This document shows, one piece after another, positions 46,781 through 58,192 of a DNA stretch of 64,000 nt. A program made the translations under genes and the position numbers. The first letter of the stretch is position 1. The number at the start of each line of letters is the position of its first letter. The stretch is from Pterois miles (lineage: Eukaryota > Chordata > Actinopteri > Perciformes > Scorpaenidae): NCBI GenBank assembly GCA_947000775.1, contig CAMQGK010000299.1:13826001-13890000 (forward strand), read 5' to 3'. The notes under the pieces are model-generated. The model had not been told where the DNA came from, did no database searches, and was given only the letters and a program-made list of their open reading frames with translations.

Positions 46781-48069
46781 CGATTAGTTTGCTCTCTGTG
46801 GACTTGCCCTGTGGAAGTGAAAGTTAAAGTGCCCAGGTACAGGTGGAATCAGAGCCGCCACCCGGTATGTGCTATCTCACCTGCAGCCTGCGGCCTATTA
46901 ATGCCGTCCCCTGTCCTGTCCAGTCCCCTGCCTGCAGCACACATGCTCCTCTCTCTCTCCTCTGTCGGTGCGTGAGGGCAGATCTGTGGACGGCCGGGGA
47001 GAAACAGATGCGCTTGCACAGAAACACATTCCTAGCTGTGCGCAAAGATAGTTGCTATGGCAACCATCTGTCTCCTTCGCAGCTCAGGAATCCAATGGAG
47101 AGGAGTGTGTGCGTGCGGGCGTGTGTGTGTGTGCGTGTGTGTTGGTGGGGGCTGGTTTAGACAAATAAGAGATGTGTTTGGTTTTTTTTTTTCCCCCATA
47201 TTCAAATTTTATCATTAAGGATCTGGTGGTGTCACTGTGGTGAGAAATGCCTGAAGTTCTCGATGCTGTCGCGTCGCTTTGAAGCAGTCTAGATGTTTGT
47301 CTTCAGAGGTACCGTGTGTGATTGTCATGATATGTATTTTGAAGAACAAAAGGAGCTATAAACAGAAAGACATCAATACATACAACCCCCACGTTATGGT
47401 AATCTATGTATCCCCTTTGATAGTAGCTCATTAATATTGGTTACGTTTAGACAGAGGTTGAAAAACAGATGCGCATAATGAAATACAGCTTTTAGATTTC
47501 TATCTCATTTGACAGCTCTATAATAATAGTCGCCCAAACCACTGTGTCTTAGCCGTGACTGCATTGTAGACTGCGTGTGAGTTTAAGGATACAACAGGAT
47601 TGCCTATGTTTAGCTCAAGGGAGTTACCGTGGGCTCCGGCATCCAGATTAGAGATTTTGCTCCCACATCAAACGGAGTGCAGACTGCTCGCCCCTGCACA
47701 GTGTTGTCCAACAGCTGGCTGCGACAGAAATGCTGTTGTAAGAAGCTGGAAAAAAAAAAAGAAATAAGGGGACCAAAAAAGATGGGAACGAAACAGAGTA
47801 CAGGCAGACAAAGTGAGAGAGGGGAAACAAAGAGATGAGTGACAAATACTCACAGAGGCAGAGAAAGAGAGAGACAGAGCCCTCCGTTTGATAGCGGTCA
47901 CAGCCGCAAACCCCCCAGGATCATTTGACTAATCAGCGCTAATGTATTCACTGCTTGCTACTACCAGTCTGTCAAGTGGGAAGCCATCACTGCCTCATAT
48001 GTCGAGACACTGCAGCCAACACATGCAGAATACATCAGACTGGCAATTCATCCACAGTAGGCTCGCATG

Positions 48070-48251
48070 ACCACGCCCCCTTTTGGGGGAAAACAATCCT
48101 CATAAACAGTAACGGCGTAAACATGTCTCCAAACTTCTGTTTTAAACAAACCGGTAATAGTGACGCCATGCTGAAGAGTTGCTGTGTAGTTGGTTGCACC
48201 GACAATAAATCCAAAAACGCTGATCTCCGATGTTCCCCTGCCGTGTCCTAA
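48070..48251 (+). pseudogene. THAP-domain transposase fragment, copy 1
   Basis: ATG at 48168 reads MLKSCCVVGCTDNKSKNADL and RCSPAVS, then a stop. The start C-x-x-x-C with VVGCT.N is the beginning of a THAP (C2CH zinc finger) domain as in P-element-like and Kolobok-like transposases. The conserved distal Cys/His and the AVPTF-type end are missing. Upstream, CGCCCCCTTTTGGGGGAAAA and CCAAACTTCTGTTTTAAACA are probable element UTR. It is too short to bind DNA as a folded THAP domain. Confidence 0.65.
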
Positions 48252-48354
48252 AAAACATATAACATTAGCTTGAGCGGGTTTGTTTTTTTAATTCTCTGAT
48301 CTCAGCTTCTTAAATGTGAATAAGTATTGGATTCTTTACTACTTTATAATAGTA

Positions 48355-48465
48355 AACTGAATATCTTTGAGTTGTGGACAAAAAGTTGAGGACGTCATCT
48401 TGGGCTTTTGGAAACACTGAGGAACATTTTTCACCATTTTCTGGCATTTTATTGAACAAACATCT
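48355..48465 (-). repeat. Dispersed repeat 'GTCAGAAAATGG' family, inverted fragment
   Basis: ATATCTTTGAGTTGTGGACA, GACGTCATCTTGGGCTTTTG and CATTTTTCACCATTTTCTGG match the inverted 15439-15655 family. Confidence 0.65.
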
Positions 48466-48469
48466 AGGG

Positions 48470-48602
48470 CCGTCAAAGTCAACGTGATTATAGTGAATTA
48501 TTGCGAATTCATTTTAATGCGGCTAATTTCTTTAACACATTAACACAACTTACAGTGTCTAGGTTGTAGAGGGCTCAGTTTTACAGAGTGAGGACACTGA
48601 AA
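48470..48602 (-). mobile_element. hAT-like MITE fragment (GGGCTGTCA family)
   Basis: It begins TAGGGCCGTCAAAGTCAACG, then AATGCGGCTAATTTCTTTAA, CACATTAACACAACTT and GGTTGTAGAGGGCTCAGTTT, and stops where the second THAP fragment begins. Confidence 0.75.
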
Positions 48603-48725
48603 CACATCTCCAAACTTCTACTTTAAACAAACCGGTAATAATAATAACAGCAAAGAGCAGCTGGGTGGTTGGTTGCACCATCAATAAATCCAAAAACACC
48701 TCGCTATGTCTTCAAAAATATAAAC
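48603..48725 (+). pseudogene. THAP-domain transposase fragment, copy 2
   Basis: It repeats the 5' part of copy 1: CATCTCCAAACTTCTACTTT, AAACAAACCGGTAATAATAA, then codons for SSWVVGCTINKSKNT. The first Cys is changed to Trp and there is no ATG. It is 437 nt after copy 1 in the same orientation, so either two insertions or a duplication. Confidence 0.6.
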
Positions 48726-49782
48726 TAGAGGGGCTTTATGCCGTCCTTGCCGTCAAATGACTGTTGTGTAGCGGGTTTACCGAGGCTTTCACACTGAGAT
48801 CTGAGGCACATACGATACGTGAATATTCACTGTCAGTGTGGTAAATGAATGATGCTGGTAAATATAATATCAATATCAATAATATCAATAAATAATGATG
48901 CTGGTGGCTATGACTAGCATGGCTAGCTAACGTTAGCTTGAGTGGAAGGCTGCTGTAGTAAAACAACCTGGGGTGGATTAATGATTTAAGGCTGATTTAG
49001 GCTGCAGCCTAGGGGACCATGGATTGGCCAGATTATTGTTAATTATTTAAATGTAATTCATAGGAAAAAAAAAAGAACAACTTTGAGCCCTACTGGCCCG
49101 TAAGAAACATTTTAAAAATTAAGCAGTGGAGTTGTCACTGCTACTGGGCACAATAGAAATGAGGCACATGCAATATGTCAGGAAGAAAATATGTTCACGG
49201 AGCACAAAAGCAAAATGCACAATATCTGAGAGAACACTGTGATCAGGATCTAGTAGAGAAAATCCCTAAATTGGTAGATATTTCAAGACTTAGAGTAACA
49301 GCTATCTCAATGTGTTTGTAGAAGGAAGCCCCACACAAAAAGTAGACAAGGGGCCCTTGATCACCTTAATTCGCCACTGAATACAGTCACACATTAACAT
49401 TATAGCAGCATCAGGCTGTCGTCTCCAACTCAGTCTCAGCCTGTAGCAGGTTGGTGATCTACAGACAACACTAACCTAACAGGATTCAGTCAGATATGTT
49501 TAGAAGTCTCGCTGAGCAACATCCAGCCACTGTGTTGGATGGGGAAAGACTGAAGGGACATGGTGGCGATCATGCTTAATTTATTAAGGTATCACAAACC
49601 TACGTCTGCTACAAGCCAGGCGTTCAGTTGCTCTGTGATGGAAAAATGTTGGTTGCCCCTCTCTTAGCCAGTGGTTGAAAAAAATTAACATAGACTATCA
49701 ATGACTAATCTGTTGAGAGGAATGTGTGCTGTAGTCTATTTTATGTTTGTGACCATATTCTGAATTAATTTAATTTAATGTA

Positions 49783-49990
49783 ATTTTATTTTATTTTATT
49801 TTATTTATTTATTTGTTTTTATTATTTTTAAAATTTATTTTACATTTATTTTTATTAACGCATTTATTTATAATTTCATTGTAAATATATACAATATATC
49901 CTTTTTAACTTTATGTTTAGCTATTTATTTTCAAGTAATTATTTTATTATTTAAATTATTTAAATTAATCATTATTTTATACACTGCCAT
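49783..49990. repeat. A/T-rich (TTTTA)n-like low complexity
   Basis: Runs of TTTTATTTTATTTTATTTAT and similar, ending with AAATTATTTAAATTA. No coding or element structure. Confidence 0.85.
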
Positions 49991-51467
49991 ATGTTCAGTT
50001 TGGGGGAAGGTTCTGTGTTTTGTATAATCTGTTAAATGCATAAAATCAATAAATAAATGTTAAAAAAAAAACGCTCAGGCAAGATCATAAAATAATTATT
50101 GTGTATAAAACGAATGTTTGTATAACGAGATGAAAATTAGAATCCAAACGTATGTCAGGTTGTGTCTTCGGTTTGCTTTCCCCCAAAAGGGGGCTCTGCC
50201 TTGATTGTTATGCAAAGACCCCATATGTGCCGCTGTGATGTATACATATATAAAGACCAGTGGATTGATGCTTCTGCTTTTGTTCCTCTGCAATTTTCTC
50301 CTGCACATCTTAGAGGTCCCCTGCGATATTAGCTGCAAGGAGGTGGGACAGTAATTCCATCTACCTACATCTTCTCCATTACTGCGTTCAGTGCTCTTCC
50401 TCAAGGGATGCTCTGGGATTCAGTGACCTTGGAGGCCCTCGTAAATGTATTCTGCTCCATATATCCAGCTGCATTACTGAGCCGCTATATCCATCTCATC
50501 AAGGCTCGTACGTAATTAGCAGTTTTGGACCTAATGTGCGCTGTGATTACCTCATTATTGGTTGTTTGTTTTCATTGCGGCTCTGCAACACATCCTGCTT
50601 CAAAGGTTTTTTTTCCTCCCTCAGAAGGTGCCAGTCTTCTTAGTTGCTCAGAGAGACTTGGAGTCAATCTAATGAGGATCCTGACAGTGTCCTGCCTGTC
50701 TGGTCCATGAGCGAACGGAGAGGGGAGCCCGGGCTTTAGATTGCCTGTCTGTAAGTCTTTAAACAGACAAGTGAGAGAGAGGCCACAGGCTTTTAAGACA
50801 AGCTGTCCGTCTTCAGAGAGGTGGTGTGGCGGCTGGGACTTTGTAATGGTCGTCAAGTCAGGACTTCATGTAGCTACCTGCCAGTCTGGTCCGACCTGCC
50901 CTGCTGGAAAACGAGCGAGGAGGGGAGACGAGAGAAAACTGGCCTTGCCGCTCTTTTTAGCTGCTGTTTATTTAAACACCGCCCATCTTGTGCAGTTGGC
51001 TTCAATGTCATTAAAGTCCGGGCCAATTCTCAGGCTTATACATCCAATTACAGCTGTTTGTTTTCAGCCGCTAGTTAACTCTCCTTCACCACCAGCAGGG
51101 TGAGTAATTAGTGAGCGCTTCAGCTCTGAGTGTGACACTCCAGTAAATAAAGTGAAATTGATATAGTAGCCACCTCTAGGGTATGATAGCCAGGTGTTAT
51201 TAAAAAACATGACACCACCAGTGAGGGCTTGTTATGGGTGGAGAGTAACCAGGCAACAGGACGACAAGATGAGGTCATTTTTTTTCTGTTGCGAACTGAA
51301 ATCCCTCAGTGTTTGTGTTTGTGGTTTCTGATCATCTGATCATCACGCTGGCTCACCCTGGTTTTCTTTTCCCTCTTCAGAGCGAGGAGTCTCTGTAAAC
51401 AGGATACAGAGGTGGATACAAACTCGTTTTGTCTTGAAAAGTCACACGCTGTCTCTCTCCCTCTGTT

Positions 51468-51470
<3 letters not shown>

Positions 51471-51507
<37 letters not shown>

Positions 51508-51534
51508 ACACACACACTCACACACACACACACA
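51471..51534. repeat. Compound (CT)n(CA)n microsatellite
   Basis: About 17 CT units (51471-51503) pass directly into CA units with a few interruptions (51504-51534). It lies 550 nt upstream of the exon at 52084. Frames through it are artefacts. Confidence 0.95.
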
Positions 51535-51887
51535 GGTGAAGGGCGTATCTCATTACGTCACACAGGCTGCAGTGGCGATGAGTGGTGCGGAAGGAGCTGT
51601 CGTCAGTGTGGAAAGGGTTTTTTTTTTTTGGCTTGAAAGGATTCTTGCGGCTGAAAGGATTTTTTTTTTCTTTAGTTTATGTAAGAAGACACCTCAACAA
51701 AGATGTCCAGCTGTGGTGGAATGTGATTGTAATGCACAGCTCTGAGCCACAGGAAAACTCAGGTAGGGTGTTTCGTATCGCTGTCCTCCTGAGCACAGGT
51801 GCTGTGTAACCTGTATCCGGGTCTGTTGTTGCTGCTGTGGTTCGTGAAAAGCGAGCGTAGCAGCTTCTCTGTGTGTTTCCAGGTAAA

Positions 51888-51914
51888 GGTGGCGGTGGCG
51901 GTGGCGGTGGCGGA
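51888..51914. repeat. (GGTGGC)n short hexamer repeat
   Basis: Four and a half GGTGGC/GGCGGT units in a GC-rich context, 170 nt upstream of the tanc2 acceptor. Confidence 0.85.
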
Positions 51915-52083
51915 CGTGAAGTCTTTTACAGGATGTTTTTTTATTTTGGTGGAAACAAGCTGTTCTGTTCCTGCCCACCACTGACACACATTCGTTCTTT
52001 CTTTCTCTTCCTCCCCCGCAATGTCTTCCTCACCCCCGCCCCCCCTCCACCTGCTTCCCCCTCCCGTCTTGCTTTCTCTGCAG

Positions 52084-52232
52084 GGGAGTCAAGCCAGGAG
52101 CTGGGCCCCCCTCCGTCGGTGGATGAGGCAGCCAACACATTGATGACGCGCCTGGGTTTCCTTCTGGGAGACAAAGTGAGCGAGGGACCAGCCGGTACCC
52201 AGTACAGCATGGAGGAACCCGAGGCGAGACAG
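52084..52232 (+). CDS. tanc2: TANC2 scaffold, coding exon (SVDEAANTLMTRLGFLLGD)
   Basis: This 149-nt exon encodes GESSQELGPPPSVDEAANTL, MTRLGFLLGDKVSEGPAGTQ and YSMEEPEARQ. The block LMTRLGFLLGD corresponds to LLTRLGFLLGE in TANC1 and is likely a conserved helix within the otherwise disordered N-terminus. The acceptor is CTTTCTCTGCAG ending at 52083 and the donor is GTAATG at 52233, weaker than its neighbours'. It enters in phase 1 and leaves in phase 0, the only phase change in the window, so skipping this exon would break the frame. A MITE begins about 18 nt after the donor. Confidence 0.95.
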
Positions 52233-52249
52233 GTAATGCTCTCAGAACG

Positions 52250-53624
52250 GTCTGCTGTCATAGTTATTGCTATAATAACACATTACATTTGTTTTAATGC
52301 CGTTAATTTCTTTAACACATTAAATCAACTTGTAATTTTTAGGTTGTAGGAGACTCAGTTTTAAAGCTAGAGTGAAGATACTGGTGTCATATGAAACTAG
52401 AAAACATGGTATCAACCATGTCATACTAGCTTGTTGCGAAGTAAGTCATGCAAAAGTTTGGCAAGGAAAAACTTGCATAGCCATTTTCAAAAGAGTCCCT
52501 TGACCGCTGATCTCAAGTTACGTGAATGTAAATGGGTTCTGTGGGTACCCACCAGTCTCTCCTTTACAGACATGCCCACTTTATGATAATCACATGCAGT
52601 TTGGGGCAAGTCATAGTCAAGTCAGCACACTGACACACTGACAGCTGTTGTTGCCTGTTGGGCTGCAGTTAATTAATTAAATTATTTAAGCATATTTTTT
52701 GTTAAATGCAGTACCTGTGAGGGTTTCTGGGCAATATTTGACATTGTCTTGTGTTATTAATTGATTTCCAACAATAAATAAACTCGAAAAATTGTGTTTG
52801 GTGGATTATTTCTCTGTTGGAACAACAACTTCTATATGGTTGGAAAGCCTGTTTATTTACCTTCACAATGATGTCCAACTTGTAAGGATAATGCATTTGT
52901 GGGATGAGCAGCACAGCTGATTACGTGGGTAGCGCCCAAGTGAAATTTGTCAAAATTCTCTGCCAATGCTAAGCAGTGTCTTCTCCTGTTGGTTGCTGAC
53001 TCTTGTTTGGAGCTGCAGGTGCTGCCAATCAGGCACCACAAGACTGATTGACAGCACCGACTGGTAGCAAATCATCTGACGTCAACATCCTGTCAGAGAA
53101 GAGATGACGAGTTTTGTTTTGAAACAACATTTTGAACTGAGCCATGCTGGTTTTGAAAAGTTGACTTTTCAGAAAGACACGGATCACTTTGTGATCCTGT
53201 GGTCTTGTGGTGCCTGACTGGCAGCACCTGAAACTCAAAACAAGAGTCAATACCAACAGGAGAATGCACTGTTTAACACTGGCAGAAAATTTTGGCAAAT
53301 TTTACTTGTGCGCTACCCACGTAATCAGCTGTGCTGCTCATCCCACAACTACATGATCCTTACAAGTTGGACATCATTGTGAAGGTAAACAGGCTTTTCA
53401 ACCATGTAAAATACAATGACAATTAGCTTTGTTACAACAGAGAAATAATCCACCAAAAACAAATTTCTAAACCTTTTTTCCAAGTTTATTTGCATACATG
53501 AAGCAGCATATTTACCCACTCCTATGTGGATAAATTTCCCTTTAAGGTGTGTGTGTGATTAACGTTGATTATGGACATCATGCGATTAATCGCTATTAAT
53601 TCTTTTAACCAATTGTCAGCCCTA
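52250..53624 (-). mobile_element. hAT-like MITE interrupted by a large palindrome
   Basis: The left terminus is worn (GCTGTCATAGTTATTGCTAT) and the right is TTGTCAGCCCTA at 53624. The inverted interior is complete: CTAGAGTGAAGATACTGGTG, GGTACCCACCAGTCTCTCCT, TTTATGATAATCACATGCAG, AAGTCATAGTCAAGTCAGCA, GCAGTACCTGTGAGGGTTTC. It breaks at AATAAATAAACT (52777) and resumes at ATGAAGCAGCATATTTACCC (53498). The missing join is occupied by the palindrome. Confidence 0.88.
52777..53490. mobile_element. Large inverted-repeat (foldback) element
   Basis: Left arm 52777-53044 and right arm 53202-53490 are reverse complements with scattered changes: GGTGGATTATTTCTCTGTTG pairs with CAACAGAGAAATAATCCACC, CACAATGATGTCCAACTTGT with ACAAGTTGGACATCATTGTG, and GGGATGAGCAGCACAGCTGA with TCAGCTGTGCTGCTCATCCC. 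Arms are 268 and 289 nt around a 157-nt centre with its own small hairpin (GGATCACTTTGTGATCC). No protein frame. It inserted into the MITE and its outer ends blend into MITE AATAAACT/AGTTTATT. Confidence 0.92.
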
Positions 53625-55028
53625 CAAACAACTAATCAATTAATCGAGAAAATAATCAGCAGATTAATGAACAAGGAAATTTACAACTCTCTTATCTGTT
53701 CTCAAGGAACAAGCAAATACCTACAAACTGAATGACAGAAAGTGCTTTTTTTCCCCCAACATTGCATTCAAATCTCATGATGTCAGCTGATGTCACTTTG
53801 AGTCCATACAAGGGAAACCTCGTCTGGGGTTGTGTAAGACTTAAGATAAACGACTGGCGCTCAGAAATCATGCCACCAGTATCTCCCTTCATGCTATTGT
53901 TATGGTTTATCCTAATGTAGCTGTCTCATTGTGTGTCTGATTCTGACACATTTCTATCGTGAGAAGTCATGCTTTGGAACTTGAACAAACACGCAGACGC
54001 TGTCTGATTCGATCTGTTTTGACATTTATCTTCATAATATCTGTGTTTACACTGGGTTTTGACAGATCTTTGGATGTCAGAGTAGCCAGATCAAAAGACA
54101 GACTATCAGTGCCTCTCCATCAAGCACCATGTATCTCCCTGTCTAATTAGATTTTTTTTTTTTTTTATGACAAATGCTCTTAATTATATATTTCCCAGCA
54201 TACTTTAAACTTTGCTCGTTGAAAGCGAGTTTCTTGAGCTGACATGCAGCAGGTTCAAGGTTTCCTTCCTGCACCGTAACCTTTCAATTTGTGAATTTGG
54301 CAGTTGTGCAACAAACAGCTCTTGGCACAATGGGCCCGCTCTAAGCTCTGCAGTAGATGCCCTGGTTTCTCTACCTAAACCTGATTTGACAGGTATGAAT
54401 TTCTCAAACCGAGGGAAGAAAACAGAGGAGGCAGAGAGAGGGAAGGGAGGGAGGACGAAGCGAACCTGTTGCTGAAGCGTTCAAAGCGGGTCTAGGTATG
54501 GGTTTGCACTAAAGCAGTGTGGATAAGTGATTAGACTGATGGACTGCCTGTGCTTGATGTGAGCGCTGCTGTAGCAGTGGGGGTGTATCAATTGAGAGAG
54601 GTTTATTCAAGCGGCTCTTTTTAGAGACGTGACTCACACTAGCACCCTGCTGCATCGTGCACACTGCACAAACTTAATATTTTAGATATCTGCCCCAAAT
54701 TCTGCTCTCGCGATTGTTTGATTCATTAACCACCAAAAATGACAACGATTTCCCCGAGACACAGTTTATTGGCAGATTGGATAGTGGGCTCTTTGTTGTC
54801 ATTTTATATTTGCTTTGGATTTACGAGCTTTCACTGGAGAGTCATAAAACAGTTATCTGGATTTTCATGATTGTTTTGGTCAATATTGAGCTCACGATTA
54901 TTCAACACTATTACTCATTGACTTTAGAAACATCATGCATTTAGAAAGAAACATTCTGTAGCCTACATTTTAAAGTGAAATGCATCAATCCGGTGCACGT
55001 TGTGCTCTTGTAAACAATTTTAGCATAG

Positions 55029-55520
55029 GGTGCCTTCATATGAAACTCATGAGCTTGTTTACGCGATGGGAAGTCATGTACACGATATGTGTGGCGTTCA
55101 AGTGGTTAAGTCGTGAAGAACACTACTGCTGAGCAACGGCAATATTAGCATTACTGTCCAAGTCTAGAAGCCACAGTTTAGCAAGCTAGCAAGTGGGTAA
55201 CATAATACAGGAAATGCAAAGGCATAATGACAGAGGAGAATGATGAAGCCATTGGGAATATCAACATTTTCATCAGACCTATTATGAATTTACAAAGAAA
55301 AACAATATATGAATAAAGTAACAATATATTCACTTATTATGCACCGAAAAATGAAACTTCAATGGCCTCCGCCATTTCTGACAACATCAACAAACACGTC
55401 ACGACTCGTAAACTCTGAGCTTTCAGAAACTTTCCACTTACAAGGTTGTGAATACCACAAGAGGGGGACATTCATATGATGAACACGGTAAACACAACCC
55501 CATTTGAAGGCACCAATAAA
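55029..55520 (+). mobile_element. MITE with GGTGCCTTCA termini, copy 1
   Basis: The left end GGTGCCTTCATATGAAACTC and right end CCCCATTTGAAGGCACC are inverted repeats. Inside are TTCAAGTGGTTAAGTCGTGA, GGTAACATAATACAGGAAAT, CTTATTATGCACCGAAAAAT and GAACACGGTAAACACAACCC. Copy 2 at 60559-60952 shares all of these. It has about 80 nt extra near 55110-55190. Confidence 0.85.
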
Positions 55521-55559
55521 CATATTTGTTGTATAGATATGAATGGGGATGACTCGGCA

Positions 55560-55757
55560 GAAAAACGCGGTGCTGTTTGGCTCGGTTGGCAGAGCGGGCG
55601 CCCCGTGTGCCAGGGCCTGGGGTCCTTGCTGCAGCGACCCCGGTTTTGAATCCTGCCCGGAGCCCTTTGCTGCATGTTGTCCCCTCTCTCTCCCCATTTC
55701 ACCACTATCACTATCAGTGGAAATGAGAAAACCCTCTCCAAAAAAAAAAAAAAGTTA
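55560..55757 (+). mobile_element. tRNA-derived SINE with poly-A tail
   Basis: GTTTGGCTCGGTTGGCAGAG (A box), GGGCGCCCCGTGTGCCAGGG, GCAGCGACCCCGGTTTTGAA (B-box region), GGAGCCCTTTGCTGCATGTT, GTCCCCTCTCTCTCCCCATT and a 14-15 nt poly-A. It is the better-preserved sister of 21985-22145. Confidence 0.9.
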
Positions 55758-56829
55758 CACCCATAAAGCATGGTAAACGAGACGGGTCCGTGTTTCAAGT
55801 CTTGTTGGGTGGGTTGCCAACAACAGAGAACTGAGGGCACTCTGGCCTGGTTGACAGTCACACAGGGAGGGGCGAGGTCAGGTCAAGGGATGCTGTAAAG
55901 CACCACATTCACCCCACGGTCGTGGTGCACCACCATGGAGGAAATGCCAGCACCAGGGAAAGTTCCCAAGATGGGATCACTCCACACCAAACAGCCCTGA
56001 CCCGCCGAGCAGGGTGAATGTGATCATAACCTACTTGCTATAATGTAGTTAATTCACAATGAAGCCAGGCAACCTGCTTTAAAAAAAAATCCGTGAGCAC
56101 AAGGTGAGGGTTTACGTCTCACCATCTTCCATTTGACGTGGTTGAATTCCTACAGTAGCTGGTGTGTCTGCTGACGGAACAAGGTGACCTCAGCTGCAGT
56201 TAATTGCCTCTCACACTGCTCGAGCTCCCCGAATAGACGCAATGATCCGAGTTCAATCCAATCCTCGTGCGACATTTGAGGTCAGGCCTGCACCAAGTGA
56301 GGTTCCTTAGCCCAGCAGATAGCGCTGTGGAGCTGCTGCTGTTTATTTGTTTGTTTGTTTGCTTTGGAGTCAAGCTCCTTTAACATGACAGTACCTTAAT
56401 CAGTCACACAAACACATGTAGCAGAGGGTGGAGGCCGTGTGCTGTTTAGACAGTTTACAGATGTCACGGTTTATAATTTGACCACTAAGCTAAACTACTG
56501 TGGAACATACACTCCATTTATTAGGTACAGCTATACAAGACACTACAGCACAACGGCTCTGCAACTGTTCCCACCTTTACAAAGCTTTTAATGGCCAGTT
56601 TGTTGTTTCAGACAGGTGGTAATTCAAATATATGTTTATTACTGATAATGCAGTCAAGTTCAACACCACCACTAGCTACGAATTTAATGATAAACTAAAT
56701 GAACGTATGTGACAGTGTCAATCAAAACTGAACATTATTGTGTGTAAAGGTAGAATAGACAGCTGAGGTATTGTGACATTGATTAAGCATAATGCGTACT
56801 ACTGTCACAGTCACATTTGTACAGCTGTA

Positions 56830-56985
56830 CTTTGTGTGTGAGCATGCTAACACAAGTGGGTGAGCATGGTAAAAATGACACCAACTAGCATCAGCATGTT
56901 AGCTAACGTCAGCATGTTAGCATGCTGACTTTAGCATTTAGCTCACACAGCGGCTAGCGTGGCTGTAGACTCTTACTGGTCATAC
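56830..56985 (+). repeat. Dispersed repeat 'AACATGCTA' family, copy 2
   Basis: GAGCATGCTAACACAAGTGG, ATCAGCATGTTAGCTAACGT, CATGTTAGCATGCTGACTTT, AGCATTTAGCTCA and GGCTGTAGACTCTTA match the family at 38255-38450. Confidence 0.7.
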
Positions 56986-58192
56986 CACCATACTATTTAC
57001 TATGACAGAGAAAAATTTAATAAGTCCCAATTCATAGTATGTCAAATGGAGTATGCCAAAAATACCAGGATGTCCTCCTACATCCGGTTGCATTTTGCAG
57101 TGTGCAAGCCGGCATGCTTTTCTGTCTGCTCTGACCTACAATCCTCTGTGCAGCAGATATATGAGCAAGTGAGTAAAAGGTCAAGGTACAATGTTATTAT
57201 GAAGTAGTATGTCCCAACTGTATGCATACTGCATGCAAGAGTACGTACTTTGTACAGGCAGCTGCAGTACATACTAAAAGAAAAAAGAAGTATTTGATTT
57301 GGAACGTAGTCTTGTTTCTTCATTTATCACGCAAAAATGTAAAATGTTCTTCCAGCTTCTCAGTTTTTTCTGTTGTATGACATAGGGAATTGACTATATT
57401 TGGGTTTTGGAGTGTTGGTCACACAAATTAGTTGAAGATGAAATGATTAAATTATTAATCAGAATTAGAGAGGACCCGAGGATCAAACCACCAACACTAC
57501 TAATTGATCCCCCGATGTATCTTCTGAACCACAGCCTGAGGCGCATGTCAGCACATAATTGACAGATTAATCAATAATGCAAATAATCATTAGCTGCAGC
57601 CTTACTCCTGACTGTATATGTGCGTGAGTGTGAGTATTAGCTTAGTGTGTTCCTCCCGTCTTCGCCCAACAGATTAAACAAGACTAGTAGACTAACTTTT
57701 TGCCCTGAGCACCACTTCACCCCTCACGTTCTCTCCATGTTCGCAGTGTTGACCTGAACTCATCAGCAGCACCGTTATGGTATGTTTGTCTGTTTTCGGT
57801 GTCTGACACGCATACTTAATCACTTGGCAACCCCTGTTTTTCTTGCACCTCTGCACATCCGTGGATGCTGCATGCATGTATTTAGGTATGTGTGTTATTG
57901 TGAGAGCACATCTGTGGGTGTTTGCAGCAGCAGATTAGACCGAGTGTTTATTAGACAGTGTTTTTTGTCCCCTGTGGTCTCTCGTCTCCTAACGTGATTC
58001 GACGTAATAGAGGGTCACTGCAGGGTGCCAAAACAAACCAGGAAAGCATATATATTCAGTGCGTGTATGGGATTTCAGTTTCAGCTTTTACGTAATTGTC
58101 ATCATGGCAATGAAGAAGAAAATATGCATAAATAGGTCTGTCGGTGAGAGGAAGTTACTGTATGTTCTGCTTCATCCAGTATCCATTTGAAG

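Larger units (their letters stand above)
42549..52083 (+). other. tanc2: tanc2 intron, 9.5 kb
   Basis: It runs from GTAAGT at 42549 to TTTCTCTGCAG ending at 52083. No exon was recognised. Stretches 42560-45980, 46240-48050 and 50050-51460 show no element I can name with confidence. A GC-richer patch at 46840-47160 and A/T-rich (TTTTA)n-like sequence at 49780-49990 stand out by composition. 48980-49380 (from GCCTAGGGGACC to CACCTTAATTCGCCACTGAA) resembles a diverged mobile repeat. Confidence 0.85.

Noticed and set aside
47629..47901. Open frames on both strands near a purine-rich tract
   Set aside because: Composition-driven (AGAGAG/AAAA runs); no protein-like signature.
50572..51103. Overlapping open frames of 85 to 120 codons on both strands
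   Set aside because: No domain, no splice sites with fitting phase to tanc2, and no codon bias; considered intronic.
51434..51745. Ser/Leu/His/Thr repeat frames
   Set aside because: Translated (CT)n(CA)n microsatellite.
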